Below, piece by piece: positions 1 through 10,209 of a stretch of DNA of 31,913 bases. Position numbers and translations under genes: made by a program. The notes under the pieces are model-generated. The model was given only the letters and a program-made list of their open reading frames with translations. It had not been told where the DNA came from and searched no databases. The DNA is from Schizochytrium sp. CCTCC M209059 (taxonomy: Eukaryota; Sar; Bigyra; Thraustochytrida; Thraustochytriidae). The DNA lies in contig KN805417.1 in assembly GCA_000818945.1 (NCBI GenBank), forward strand, positions 257,006 to 288,918. Direction: 5' to 3'. Each line of letters starts with the position of its first letter. The stretch's first letter is position 1.

Positions 1-57
1 GGCCGGGCGCGGGCGGGCGAGAGGAAAGCGCACGCGGAGCGGCGACGATCGGCGGCG

Positions 58-237
58 ATGGCGGGCGAGAAGCGCGCGCGCGGCGGCGAGCCGCGAGACG
101 CGCGCGAGCCCGGCAAGCGCGGCCGCGCGGCGAGCGGCGAGGAGCCACGAGCGGCAGGAGCAGCAGCAGAAGCGCCGGCGGGCGCCGCGTCGAGCGTGGA
201 CCAGGCGGCGGAGGCTGAGGATCGAGCGGCAACAGCA

Positions 238-269
<32 letters not shown>

Positions 270-840
270 AACGACGACGTCGTCCTCCAAGGCGTCGCAA
301 GAGGAGGAGGAGGAGGAGAAAAAGAATGGGAAGCACGCACCGCAAAGCGGGCCCGGCGCAGATGACGAAACTAGAAATTCTCGCCAGGAGACGCAGGGAC
401 GCGAAGAGACGGGCAGTGTGGACAAGAAAGATGACGTCGACGACGACAACGATGACGATGAGGAGGAAGAGGAAGAGGAGGAGCTCACAATCATGCTCGA
501 TTTCAAACTGCTCCAGGGCAAGGTCTCATCGCTTACAGACCTTCCTGAAATTAACGTGCAGCGCGGGATCCGCAAGGACACCATCCGCGCGAGCATCGGC
601 GAGTTCGCCTTTGAAGGCGAGGTCAAACCCGCGCTCGGTTCGATCGCGCTCTTTGCCAAGAACAACGAGAAAAAGTCCTGCTCTTTCGTCGCCACCGTCG
701 ACACAACCGCCGACCTCGACACGCTCTCCAAGCAGACGCCAAAGTTCGCCATGCTGCCTCTCCGCCTCAAGCCGCCGCAGGAGCAACAGCAAGTAGCTGG
801 TTCCACCGACACTGTGGGGTCCCCGCGCAACGCAAATTAG
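58..840 (+). CDS. TFIIIC triple-barrel-like small subunit (GTF3C6/tau55-like), tentative
   Basis: A 260-residue frame opening at an ATG 57 bases into the window. Residues 1-141 are low complexity: Arg/Ala-rich, then a Thr tract coded by ACG/ACA repeats (about 236-283), Lys/Glu runs and a strong Asp/Glu stretch. Residues about 142-235 form one compact beta-rich domain. It begins ELTIMLDF, has the FAFEGE motif followed by LGSIALF, and ends MLPLRLK. This pattern (hydrophobic strand, F-x-GE, then LG-x-x-hydrophobic-F) resembles the TFIIIC triple-barrel domain of GTF3C6/tau55, which dimerises with the tau95 subunit in the RNA polymerase III factor TFIIIC. The acidic linker next to the barrel is also typical. 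The family call rests on motif resemblance only; the conserved part is short. The next gene follows on the same strand within about 50-400 bases. Confidence 0.55.
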
Positions 841-894
841 AGTCCGCGCAGGGACTCCGACCTGAGAGCGCGGCGCGGCGCGGCGCGGCACGAC

Positions 895-3800
895 ATGGCG
901 CGACACGACTCGACCCGAGCCCGTGGGCCTCGGAGCATGGAGCATTGGGCGATTGCAGGGCCAGGGGACACTGCGCGGCGCCATCGCAGCGGGAACCTCG
1001 CAATGCACGCGAGGGCGACCAAGGGCGACGTGCGACCGCAGACGGCGGTGTGCGCCTGCGACGATTGCCTCGCAAGGGTCCGCGACGAAGCGCGCGAGCG
1101 TGTGCTCGCGCGCAGCGATATCCTAAGGGAGGAATCGAGACGTCCGCGCGGTGGCTATGGCGGCGGCGGCTATGGCTATGGCGGCGGCAGCGGCAGCGGC
1201 TCCGGCGGCAGGATCGTAGATGCAGGGGCACGGAAGCGTAAATCAAGAACAAAGACAACAGCAGCCAAGGCGTTATGTGCTTCTCGTCAAGAAGCGCTCT
1301 TTCGACCCGGAAGCGCTCCTGCGCCAGTGGGAAAAGTGACGCTGCAGCGCTCATTTCTCGTCAGCAGCAAAGCAGCACGACGCAGACTCGGACGAAATGA
1401 CGGTTCCGGGCCAGACAAGCGTCTACGAGAGCTGGAACGTATCTTTGGTCTTGCGGAGCAGCGTGGACTCACGCGCGGCAAATTAAAAGCGCGGCAGTCG
1501 TCGTCGGTGGCTGCAAACCGTGCACTTCGGCGCGCGAGACGCATGGAAAAGCTCGGCGAGCGTCGATTTGCAGCCACAGAGGCTCAACGCGTCTGGCGTG
1601 GACACCGTGCTCGCGTGCGAACCCAAAAGCTCGTTCGACGCGTATGTGCTGCCCAAGCGCTCGTACGGGGCCATCTGCAACGAAGGTCAGGCCAGCTTGA
1701 AAAACGTCGTCAAGAGAAAGATGCAGCGACGAGGATGCAGGCACTCGCTCGAAGGAGGCTGGCAACCCGCACAGCTCAAGGCCGGCGTCAAGCGCTTGCC
1801 AAAGCTCGCCACGAAGCCACTGTACGGAGACGAAACATGGAGCGCCAGTCTGCGACGTCCTTACAAGCTACGTGGCGAGCAAGCGTGACGCGTCAGGATT
1901 ATGTGGCACGTCGCTCAAGCGTCATTACTGTTCAATCCGTGTACCGTCGTCGCTGCGCATCGCGCGAAGTCGCCGCCAAGCGAGAAACGCTTCACCGACG
2001 CACGGTAGCTGCTGTGCAGATTCAGCGCAACGTGCGCGGGCACAACGTACGCGCGGCTCTTCGCACCGCCAAAGAGGACGCCGCTGCCCGCGTGCTTGAA
2101 AAGCTGATGCGGTGGTACATGAATCGGGCACAGCTAAGGCTTCATCGCCTTCGCAAAGACAATTTGCGCAACATTTGGCACGATCTAGCACAAGAGTCCA
2201 GCGGGGAGGCTGGTATTTCATCTTTGCTTCGTGACTATCCCATGTTTGACCGCAACGAGGCCGCTGTGCACGCGGCGCTCTTTGCTACCTTTGCACGTCG
2301 AAATTTTGACGAAGCAGTGGATCTCGTGCAATCACACGCCGCCGAAGGGGATCCTCGAGCGCGGTACCTTCGCGCTTTGGCCATGCGTCTAGGAGGCCGT
2401 GGAGCGCCGGCAACCCTGATTCAGATCGTGGGCCGCGGTAAACAGCTTGAACTCGACGAGCGTTTACGCGAGGAACGCGTTACGCCTCGCGTCTTTTTCG
2501 GACCAGGACGAACAACTGCACTTCCGTGCATGGAAGAGCTCGAATTTTTGCTCCGTCTAGCAGTGCAAATGGCTACAGATCCCCATGAGCGCGCCAAGCG
2601 CATCTGCGTGCACGGAGTCTTTCGACATCTTATTGTCAAGGACACGGATGGTGCAGAGCGCATGCTACTCGAGGCGGCGACGCTGACCCCCGAAGATCCC
2701 TTTGTGACCATGTGCTTCTATGGCCGCGCTGCCGCCCCAGACGAGCCTTTGCCAAGCCCTGGGCTCTGCGAGGAAGACTTTGCCGGAAGCGGAGCGCTTT
2801 GCGTGCTTGTGCGCCAAGGCCTGCAGATACGCGATTTTGAAGGTGTGCGAGTGGCCGTCTTGGAACGCCGCAGCAAGCATGGCCGCGTCGATCTCATGTT
2901 TTCTCTCTCATTGCAGTCGCTTTCGCTGACTGAAGAAAAAGGAAACGAAAAGGAAAGAGGAAATAGTGGACGTGAGAGTGAGTGCATGGCTCGTAAAACG
3001 CTCATTGTAACCCACTCGCAACTCCGTGAATGGGCATCCTTCTTGGACCAGCCCGATGCCTTGAGCGCATCGACGGACCCGAAACGCGCCCTTGCACTTT
3101 ACGAAGAGCTTGTAGACTCGCTTGATATCGTGCGAACGGATCGAGAGGAGGCAACCTGGGACAGCGTGCAGCCGGCCCTGCGGTTCAAGCAACGCCCCGT
3201 GGGCACACGCGTGCAGCTCACGCGGAATCGCCACTTGCTAAGTCTGACCTTTTTCCTCGAAGAACAACAACGACTTCGCGTCACGGCGTACTGTGCTGCA
3301 CTCGACGACACCTTTGCGGTAGTGCTGGGGAAGACGCAAATCGAAGCTCTCTGCATAGACTCTCCCCTCTTGAAGCGGATGTTTGCGGAGCGGGGCTGGC
3401 GTCGCGCAACGCACTTTTCGCCATTGCTTGATCGTGTTGCGGGTCTTCTTGAAGTGTGCGACCCACCCCCAGAGACGCCGCGGTACCTTTCCTATAAACG
3501 ATCTGATCAGATGCTGATCAACAACCGCATTGTGAAGCGACCATTCAAGCAACAGTACAATTCTTTGGGACTCACCTCTGGCAAATATCTCAAGATTAGC
3601 GGCCTCGAAGATGCAATGCGCGCCGCACGCCGCAATTGGGCCGCAGAGCGCATACAATCTCTCTTTCATTTGCAGCGCGCCTACGATACCTATTATGAGG
3701 CTGTCCTCGATCGCGCCGCGGTCGGTCTGCAGCGGTTGTGGCGTGGTCATTGTGCACGACTCGCAAATGCTTCCCACCGCGCCGAGGCGCGCAGACATCG

Positions 3801-5130
3801 TGCAGCATCCCGTTTGGCCGCATTTGGTCACGGAATTCGGCAACGAAAGGCGCTACGCTCGCGCATTCGTCATGTTGTGGGAGATGCAGCCTCTGGTGAC
3901 TGGCACGCGTACTGGTGCGCTGCGGCTGTCCAACGCAGATGTGGGGGTGCACTCTATGCGAGCATCTTCACCAGCGATTTGGACGCCGATGTGAATTTGG
4001 AGGGCCTCCACGTTTGCAACGGAGACTTTGCTCTCGCGCGCGAATTGTACTTTGAGCGCGCGCTGCGAACGCAACCGGAGGCGCCGCGGCCATGCATCGC
4101 GTATGCACTTGCAACGATGGAATTTACTGACGACTATGAGAAAGCTTTGCGTCTCTTGGCTCGGGCAGAGGCATTGGGACCGGTGCACCCCAAATTTTAC
4201 GATTGGCTCGAGACCCGACAGCGCATTCGTGCCGAGGCCGTGGTCAAGGTGCAGCGCATGTGGCGATTCACACGGAAGCTGCCGCGCTATTCGTTTCTTC
4301 TCGCAACAGAGATGGCTTGCGCGCAGCGCGCTATTGACCTAGGTGTTGCCACGGTCGATGACTGGGAGGCACACGTATTCGGCTTGCAAGCCCTGCACTG
4401 CGACGAAGTAGCTGCCAACGACGTGTATGAACGCACTTTGTTGCGCAAATTCCCAGGCCGTGCATCTTTTCGGCTTGGACATGCCGTTCTCCATCGCCTT
4501 GACTCCGTTGACACACATGCTTCCAGGTCTGACCTTGGCGGCATTCTCCGTTACTTTCGCCACGCGTGTCTTGCCCAAGACCCTCAAAAGCTCGCACCAG
4601 CCTTGGCAAACCTGGCGCTTCTGTATTGGTATCTGAACGTTTGCGACGAAGCTGAAAGTCTTGTCCGTCGCGCATTGAATCTTGCGCCGGATTGTAGCGC
4701 GGCACTCGAAGTTTTTTATGTGTTCCGGCGCGCCTCGAGCGAGCAAACGAATGGGGATTACGCCAAGAGTACTCTTTTCGATTCACAATTGAGTTCGAGT
4801 TTAGGAAATATTGGTTTGCAAAGTGCCATTCACGAAGCGCTCTCGCGTCGCCTCAGGCTGGAACGACTTGCCGAGAAGCGTGTCAAGGACGAAATTTTAG
4901 CACGGGCTCGGGAGTGCGAGGAGATGGCGAAACATGACAAGCCCCCTCCGAGTATGGCGAAGCAGCGGACCTTGCGCGAGTCGATCATGACACAGAGTCA
5001 AATTGCAGAGGCGCGGCGCAAGGCCAAGCAAGAGCGCCGGAGGACCACCAAGATGGAGAACAAAAAAAAGATCAAGAGCGAAAAGAAGAAAACGGATCAG
5101 GATGCAAGGGACCACGACAGCAACACCTGA
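895..5130 (+). CDS. Large IQ-motif and TPR-like repeat protein (start uncertain)
   Basis: A 1411-residue open frame. Residues about 225-430 carry a ladder of IQ-like calmodulin-binding helices (for example AQRVWRGHRARVR, VQIQRNVRGHNVR). More occur near 915-985 (VGLQRLWRGHCARL) and 1115 (VVKVQRMWRF). TPR-like helical pairs lie near 1040-1110 and 1230-1270 (LANLALLYWYLN, then AESLVRRALNLAP). The last 70 residues are very basic coiled coil. The architecture suggests a calmodulin/centrin-binding scaffold of the cytoskeleton or flagellar apparatus; this is inferred, not recognised as a named family. The frame is open from ATG 895, but the first 150 residues are Arg/Gly-rich and unlike a protein domain. 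An alternative first exon in another frame at 1220-1335 looks more protein-like (see findings). The body from about 1386 on is secure. A Ser/Glu-rich stretch at 2890-2990 may be a variable loop or a retained short intron. Confidence 0.8.
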   Translation: MARHDSTRARGPRSMEHWAIAGPGDTARRHRSGNLAMHARATKGDVRPQTAVCACDDCLARVRDEARERVLARSDILREESRRPRGGYGGGGYGYGGGSGSGSGGRIVDAGARKRKSRTKTTAAKALCASRQEALFRPGSAPAPVGKVTLQRSFLVSSKAARRRLGRNDGSGPDKRLRELERIFGLAEQRGLTRGKLKARQSSSVAANRALRRARRMEKLGERRFAATEAQRVWRGHRARVRTQKLVRRVCAAQALVRGHLQRRSGQLEKRRQEKDAATRMQALARRRLATRTAQGRRQALAKARHEATVRRRNMERQSATSLQATWRASVTRQDYVARRSSVITVQSVYRRRCASREVAAKRETLHRRTVAAVQIQRNVRGHNVRAALRTAKEDAAARVLEKLMRWYMNRAQLRLHRLRKDNLRNIWHDLAQESSGEAGISSLLRDYPMFDRNEAAVHAALFATFARRNFDEAVDLVQSHAAEGDPRARYLRALAMRLGGRGAPATLIQIVGRGKQLELDERLREERVTPRVFFGPGRTTALPCMEELEFLLRLAVQMATDPHERAKRICVHGVFRHLIVKDTDGAERMLLEAATLTPEDPFVTMCFYGRAAAPDEPLPSPGLCEEDFAGSGALCVLVRQGLQIRDFEGVRVAVLERRSKHGRVDLMFSLSLQSLSLTEEKGNEKERGNSGRESECMARKTLIVTHSQLREWASFLDQPDALSASTDPKRALALYEELVDSLDIVRTDREEATWDSVQPALRFKQRPVGTRVQLTRNRHLLSLTFFLEEQQRLRVTAYCAALDDTFAVVLGKTQIEALCIDSPLLKRMFAERGWRRATHFSPLLDRVAGLLEVCDPPPETPRYLSYKRSDQMLINNRIVKRPFKQQYNSLGLTSGKYLKISGLEDAMRAARRNWAAERIQSLFHLQRAYDTYYEAVLDRAAVGLQRLWRGHCARLANASHRAEARRHRAASRLAAFGHGIRQRKALRSRIRHVVGDAASGDWHAYWCAAAVQRRCGGALYASIFTSDLDADVNLEGLHVCNGDFALARELYFERALRTQPEAPRPCIAYALATMEFTDDYEKALRLLARAEALGPVHPKFYDWLETRQRIRAEAVVKVQRMWRFTRKLPRYSFLLATEMACAQRAIDLGVATVDDWEAHVFGLQALHCDEVAANDVYERTLLRKFPGRASFRLGHAVLHRLDSVDTHASRSDLGGILRYFRHACLAQDPQKLAPALANLALLYWYLNVCDEAESLVRRALNLAPDCSAALEVFYVFRRASSEQTNGDYAKSTLFDSQLSSSLGNIGLQSAIHEALSRRLRLERLAEKRVKDEILARARECEEMAKHDKPPPSMAKQRTLRESIMTQSQIAEARRKAKQERRRTTKMENKKKIKSEKKKTDQDARDHDSNT

Positions 5131-5459
5131 TATTGATGTCCGATTGTATTCAGGAGAGCGCACTAATGAGCATCATGATGCTTAACTAGCATAGCAGCTT
5201 GGAGCCGTGCCTGCTGACCGTGATTTTCCGCGCGAACATGCCCGCATCTAACATGTGGAGCACCTTGACAGCTGTCGGAATTTCTCCAGCAGTTTCTCAT
5301 GCTACTTTCTTTCTTTCTTCTCTCTTTTGTCGTTGTACACTTTTTCTTCCACACGCCTTTGCTCTCGAGCTTTACTTTGGTAACCATGACTTGCGAAATT
5401 GGAAAACACAGGAAAAGACTTGTTCTTGTTGAATTAAATTGGATTTTCCAAACCGAAGC
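5131..5459. other. Convergent intergenic spacer
   Basis: This spacer separates the stop of the IQ/TPR gene (+) from the stop of the scramblase gene (-). It holds a CTTT/TTTC-rich pyrimidine tract near 5304-5345 and otherwise no coding signal. It presumably carries the 3' untranslated regions of both genes. Confidence 0.6.
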
Positions 5460-6359
5460 CTAATTGTTTTCATTGCCAGACTTTTCGAAAAGCTTGTACT
5501 CGAGATGATGCGTAGCGGCCATGAGAAGAGCGCGCTGTGCTTGAGTGGAGCCCTCGGGGAATTCAACCACATAGTTGGAGAATTGCATCATCATCCGAAA
5601 CAACGCCGACCCTACGTTATCGCCGCCACCAAATGTACGCTGGACTTTGCCAACTGGACGGCCTTCGGGAGAAAGCACATCAAAGACCATGTCATTGCGA
5701 AAGCACGTGCCGCCGCAGCAATTGTTCGAGCTTCCATTGCAGCAGCATTGATTCTCGCGGATGCGGTAGCGCAGCTCGAGCTGGCCATCAACAAACTCGT
5801 GGACGTCATCGTATTGTGTGCAGAGACAGACGGCCTCGAAGGCGCGGCCGCAGTACGGATCGCAATTCTCGCGAACGCGTCCAATGCCGCGTGTCCCATT
5901 GGGGTCCGCAACGTCGAACAGCGTTGAGGTGATTGGGCAACATATCCATGCTCCAAGCTGGAACGGACGGTCCATGAGGTACTCGTCAGCTCCAGAGCCG
6001 CCGTAAAAGTGCAGCTTGAGATTGCGCAGGTTGCCGCACCCCAAGCAGTTAAGGCAGACGCGCTCCATGCAGCTACTTTCTTCTTTGGCCATGAGAACAG
6101 CCGGAAGTTGAGAAAGCTCGCTGCTCTTGGGTTGCCAGCGATTCGGATCGGTTGACGTTTGCGCGACGTTCTTGTCGTCGGGCAGCATGCCAACTTTGTA
6201 AATGTTCTTGGCCTCGTACGGCAGGCCCACTAGCGCGGCCGCGGTCTCCGCGGCCTGAAACTGCTGGTGCACAACGATGCCGCGCGCGCGCGTCAGCTCG
6301 ACGCGTTGCATGCTCTGCACCTCGGGCACGACGGTTGCCTTGACGACGAGATCGCTCAT
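5460..6359 (-). CDS. Phospholipid scramblase family protein
   Basis: A single-exon 299-residue protein from ATG 6359. It matches the scramblase (tubby-like barrel) family over most of its length. The clearest parts are the CCPITSTLFDVADPNG-type strand, the segment YDDVHEFVDGQLELRYRIR, the strand FRNDMVFDVLSPEGRPVGKV, and the terminal block that runs from NYVVEFP through ALLMAATHHLEYKLFEK, which is how scramblases normally finish. Cysteine clusters at about 99-107 (CLNCLGC) and about 203-217 (CCC, CC, C) sit where animal scramblases carry palmitoylated or metal-associated cysteines. No N-terminal signal peptide is seen. Family members bind Ca2+ and lipid and associate with membranes; Ca2+-dependent lipid scrambling is not proven for all of them. 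The length is usual for the family. The gene converges on the IQ/TPR gene. Confidence 0.88.
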   Translation of the reverse strand: MSDLVVKATVVPEVQSMQRVELTRARGIVVHQQFQAAETAAALVGLPYEAKNIYKVGMLPDDKNVAQTSTDPNRWQPKSSELSQLPAVLMAKEESSCMERVCLNCLGCGNLRNLKLHFYGGSGADEYLMDRPFQLGAWICCPITSTLFDVADPNGTRGIGRVRENCDPYCGRAFEAVCLCTQYDDVHEFVDGQLELRYRIRENQCCCNGSSNNCCGGTCFRNDMVFDVLSPEGRPVGKVQRTFGGGDNVGSALFRMMMQFSNYVVEFPEGSTQAQRALLMAATHHLEYKLFEKSGNENN

Positions 6360-7665
6360 CGTGCCTGCCTGCTTGCTTGCCTTGGTCGCTAGCGTCTACG
6401 CTTTCCTCTCTCTTTCGTTCGCGATGCTCGCGCGCTCCGTACGCGGCTCGGCCACCTTAGCGATACGCTTTTGGACACGGCGCACGTGAGCACGTGCCTT
6501 CAACGCTACTATCCAATAGAATAAAGTACACACCTTACGCGCTGGAAAGTCGAACCTCTAGAATGTGCTCTTTTCGACTTATAATGTGACAGAGAAGATG
6601 GTTGTAGTCTGCGGCGAGAAAGAGTGCCTTGCTGTTTAGTGCCCTCGAAAGAGCGCTGTTCTTATCCACTATGTCCCTTGGCAGCTTCAACGTAAAAAGA
6701 ATCAATCCACGCACGCAGGAATGACCATCGAAACTTTATGAGGAGCCCATCTCCAAGCCTGCCAACTCGAAGACATCATACATCATGTGCCCATTATAGG
6801 AAGTACCCCAAGCAACCCGAACGGTCAAAGACGAAGCATCGCGATGAGCTTTAAACATTGCGGCGGGCAGGGGCTCTCGCAAGACTCCATATCATTCTTA
6901 CAAGAATAGAAAGATTGTGTGTCTGCAAGGGGCGAAAAGAAGAAACTTTTCGCAAACATTTCGAACCTGAATCATGACATGTCCAGCATACTATTTATCC
7001 CTCCAGACATTGTACAGTTTCGATGACGAGCAGCTCTAGCTGACGAGCAGTTTTTGCATGCACATCCTCTCAAAGGTTGCATCGCCTTCGACGCCAGAGA
7101 ATCGTGGTACTTTCTTCATGGGAGGAAAAGGACGACTAGTTTGTCTTCTTTGAAACCTTGCACTCTCCGTTTCGAAATGGATGCTAGCGAGAACACAATC
7201 CGCTGACGTAGCTCTGCAAGCTTGGTTCGTAGCCAAAATAGACGGGATGCAGCCGCCAGGACCTCTCTTTTCTATTTTTACCTTTCCATGAGCGCCTCAT
7301 TCGCATTTTCACACAAAGACTCCGTCGCTCGTCAAAGAATACGAGCGGTTGTAGTCTCGAGCCTTTTCGGTCGAATCATAGGCATGTACCGTCGTCTCTC
7401 GGCCCCTGGCCGCCAGGCAAGTCGTTTGTCATTCCGATACTCACGCTGACCGCGACACCTCCACTGGGAAGCAAGCAAGAAAGCAAGCAAGTCGAAACCA
7501 ACGACAGCGAGCACCTATAGAGCGAGCAATGCAAGGGCAGGCGAAGCTATTTGCTTTGCTTCACGACGCGGTCGGCGGCCGATTGTGAGAATATCGTCGC
7601 GTGGCTGGCAGTGGCAAACCAATATAGTTCTGGGTCAAAACGCGTTTTTTTTTTTTCTCCAGCAG
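6360..7665. other. Intergenic region, no gene supported
   Basis: About 1.3 kb upstream of the scramblase gene with near-balanced base composition and frequent stops in all frames. The first 120 bases next to ATG 6359 are probably its promoter/5' UTR. A 12-13 base T run lies at about 7645-7657. Short frames near 7036-7236 read plausibly on both strands, so they give no strand-specific evidence for a gene. Confidence 0.5.
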
Positions 7666-7993
7666 CTACAGCTGCAGGCCACAACTTATCAGAGGCAGGT
7701 GTTTAATGCGCGCACGAATCGGATACACTGTAATATCCGCGACTTTTCCCAGGACGCGTCTCTGTGAACGAATCTCATGGATGACGTAATCCATGGCGAG
7801 CCTGGCGACGCGATTGTGATCCATCTCGTAGTGTCGCGCGCAACCACTGCAGCTGCTGCAGCTGCAAGTCCTCCTTTAGTCTGTAGCGCCGCAAGCTGTC
7901 TTGAAGAGCATCGATCGGAAGCGAGGCGAAGCGCTCCTCGTGGTCGCTTTTCGTTCTTCGCAGCCTCGGGCTCGAGGATTCTGGTCGAGGCAT
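7666..7993 (-). pseudogene. Possible frameshifted small gene or gene remnant
   Basis: Two overlapping minus-strand frames each read like half of one helical protein. The upstream frame (7993 to about 7840) gives a charged heptad-like segment containing LPIDALQDSLRRYRLKEDLQ. A frame one base later continues with HYEMDHNRVARLAMDYVIHE and runs to a stop at 7666. The switch lies within a GCAGCTGCAGCAGCTGCAG repeat at about 7846-7868, which is prone to slippage or misreading. No GT donor lies between about 7980 and 7845, so a standard intron does not explain the switch. The downstream frame alone is a 52-codon ORF from ATG 7824. No family is recognised. It could be a pseudogene, a base-call error or coincidence. 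Confidence 0.25.
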
Positions 7994-9018
7994 CGAGATT
8001 TAGAGAGATTTCCGCCCCCGCAGCGAAGCCGCCGCGCTACGTCGGACGCCCGTTCTGCGTCCCCTCCGCGCCTCTAGCGGCGCGCAACCCACTCTGCGGG
8101 GCCGGTCCACCCGCCGCTCGCTGCGGGCCAGTGACGCCTGGCCCTTGCGGGGCCCCTGCGTTCGTGGAAATCCGACTCCGCACGTTTCCTCGGCGTTTCC
8201 CCGCGCCGGGTCGTGTCGACACGCGCCAGTGGTACACTGTCCCGCAGCACCTCCGTAAACCTTACCCGGCGCCACACAAAAGCCGTCGCCTCACCCTCGT
8301 GCGCGGTCGCGGTCTTCAGAGACGCGTGTGAGAGGCGTACCCTGCGCAGCTGCGGGTGTAGGCGGATCTGGATCCTGGGACGCGCAGCCGCCGCCGAGTC
8401 CGGAACCGGCGCGGCGAAGGGTTTGTTTTTTTAGCCGGATAATAACACCACCTTGCACTGCCTTTGCGTATACACGCTCAAGTTCGAGTTGGCTGCGTTG
8501 CAGTCGCCGCGCTTCTGATTGATTGAGCGATCGCCGCAGCCGACAGCTGCAGCGACCGGGCCTCGTGCCGCCGCCCAGGCGCGAATGAACGAACGCAATG
8601 CACTTCGGCTTCCGAGTCCGCGAGCCATCCTGCGCGCGAGTCATCCCGCGACTTCGCAGCGAGCGCGGCAGGCCTTCGATCGTGTCGTGGCGGGTGATGA
8701 TGGTGATCCATGCGAGGGATCGTGGGAGGGGTTCAACCTGAAAGCGCATGCACGTTGAGCGGCGGCTTGGGGGGGAGATGCTGCTCGGATGTTGGGCCCA
8801 GCAGGGCCCGAGAGAGCGGGAGGGCGTGGCGCGCAGCGGCGGGAGCGGATTGCGTGGACGCGTGGCGGAGGTTTCGCGGCGAAGAGCACTCAGTGTTTGG
8901 CGCGGGGTCGTGATGGCTAGCATTCTTCGACACGAACGTGAAAGTACTCGGTGTTGGTCGAGGGGCCCAAGGAATGCTCTTGCAGAAGAACGACTGCGAA
9001 CAAGGTATATACATACAT

Positions 9019-9024
<6 letters not shown>

Positions 9025-9063
<39 letters not shown>
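9025..9063. repeat. (AGC)13 trinucleotide array
   Basis: Thirteen uninterrupted AGC units (CAG/CTG type), preceded by a short ATAC run at 9008-9021. The array lies in DNA with no supported gene, so coded Gln/Ser/Ala or Leu/Cys runs are not taken as protein. Confidence 0.95.
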
Positions 9064-9065
<2 letters not shown>

Positions 9066-9173
9066 TAGCAACTCGCCAAGATCGCTCATCGATCGGTCGA
9101 TCAGCCAGCTGCCATGGCTGCAGGCGGTCGTTCGGTCGCACGCGCGAGCGAGGGAGCCGGGTGGGCGAGTGGG

Positions 9174-9206
9174 CGAGCGAGCGAGCGAGCGAACGAACGA
9201 ACGAAC
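9174..9206. repeat. GAGC/GAAC tetranucleotide array
   Basis: Four-base units GAGC shift to GAAC part-way along, giving a 33-base imperfect microsatellite. Confidence 0.85.
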
Positions 9207-9512
9207 CGCGGCTGGGGGTCCGAACGCGCAGGGCGAGCGAGGGCGGGCCGGAGGCGGAGATGGAGGCGGGTTTGGATTCAAATCGCACCTCGCCTCCTGG
9301 CACTACTGCCGGCTTTCGTTCTCTCAAGGCAGCAAGGCCGGCGCTCGAAAATAGTGGCCGGAGGCAGGGACTCGAGACCGCCGCCGGCCCCGGCCAAGAC
9401 GGCCGCGGCCGCGACCGCGACCGACAGCGACCACTGCGACTCGCGAGGCCGCGCCTTCGCGAGCCGCACTCTGCCGCTGCCTCTGCGCCCACTGGCGCGG
9501 AGGGGCTTTGCA

Positions 9513-9647
9513 TTCGAAATCGAAATCGAAATCGAAATCGAATTCGAATTCGAAATTGAAATTGAAATTGAATCGGAATTTGAATCTGAAAATTCAAATT
9601 CGGGTTTGAATTCGAATTCGAAGTTGAATTCGAATTTGAATTCGAAT
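9513..9647. repeat. Degenerate hexamer array (GAAATC / GAATTC / GAATTG family)
   Basis: About 135 bases of six-base units of the form GAA-A/T-T-C/G/T, starting with clean GAAATC copies and drifting to GAATTC and GAATTG. It is an AT-rich island inside very GC-rich surroundings. Because GAATTC is its own reverse complement, the array reads Glu/Ile/Phe on the plus strand and Asn/Ser/Phe-rich on the minus strand. Confidence 0.9.
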
Positions 9648-10131
9648 GCGAGCGTGGTCTGTGCGGAGAGAAAATCTTCGAACTCGCTGATTGTTTTGCC
9701 GCGCGGCAAGCGAGGAGGACCCAAAGCCAGGCGGCTGCGGCCTGGAGCTCGCGCGCTGCGGAGGCTCTGCGGCGGCCGGGCCAGCGCAAAGCAGGGCCGA
9801 GCGTCGCGCGCCTCCGCGCCGCACTGCACTGCGCGCGGCGCAGCGGCGAACGCGCGGCGGCGTCCCCTCCGGGCGCGGCTCTGCGCGTTCCGGCTCTGCT
9901 GCGCGTCTCTGCGCGTCTCTGCGGGTCTCTCTCCCTGCCTCCCTCCCTCTCTCTCTCCGCCTCCCCGGGCGCGGGCTCCGTCTGGACAGAGCGGCGCGGT
10001 CCCTCTGGGTCGCGCGGGGGGAGGGCGCGCACTGGGACGGGCGCCCACTGGGACGCGGCGCGGCGAGCGAGGATCCGCGGAGGCAGATCGCCGGCGGCGA
10101 CAGCAAACCCGAAACCGGCTGCAGCGCGTAC

Positions 10132-10197
10132 GAGAGCGAGAGCGAGAGCGAGAGCAAGAGCGAGAGCGAGAGCGAGAGCGAGAGCGAGAGCGAGAGC
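10132..10197. repeat. (GAGAGC)11 hexamer array
   Basis: Eleven units of GAGAGC with one A substitution in the fifth unit (AAGAGC at 10156-10161). It is in frame with the downstream gene and would code Glu-Ser repeats if translated. It ends 12 bases before ATG 10210, so it is more probably 5' UTR. Confidence 0.9.
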
Positions 10198-10209
10198 GAA
10201 GGAGGAAAG

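Larger units (their letters stand above)
7994..10131. other. GC-rich, simple-sequence-rich region without a confident gene
   Basis: About 2.1 kb of strongly GC-rich DNA. Long frames exist on both strands (up to 633 codons on the minus strand), but their translations are Arg/Ala/Ser-rich and dominated by repeat-coded runs, with no domain visible. Such frames are expected where stop codons are rare. The right end is the likely 5' flank of the 179-residue gene starting at 10210. Individual arrays are listed separately. Confidence 0.5.

Noticed and set aside
3238..3843. 201-codon minus-strand frame
   Set aside because: It lies wholly antisense to the IQ/TPR gene and has no recognisable domain.
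7777..8331. 184-codon plus-strand frame
   Set aside because: Pro/Arg/Ala-rich translation in GC-rich DNA with no motif. The minus strand over its first 200 bases reads more like protein.
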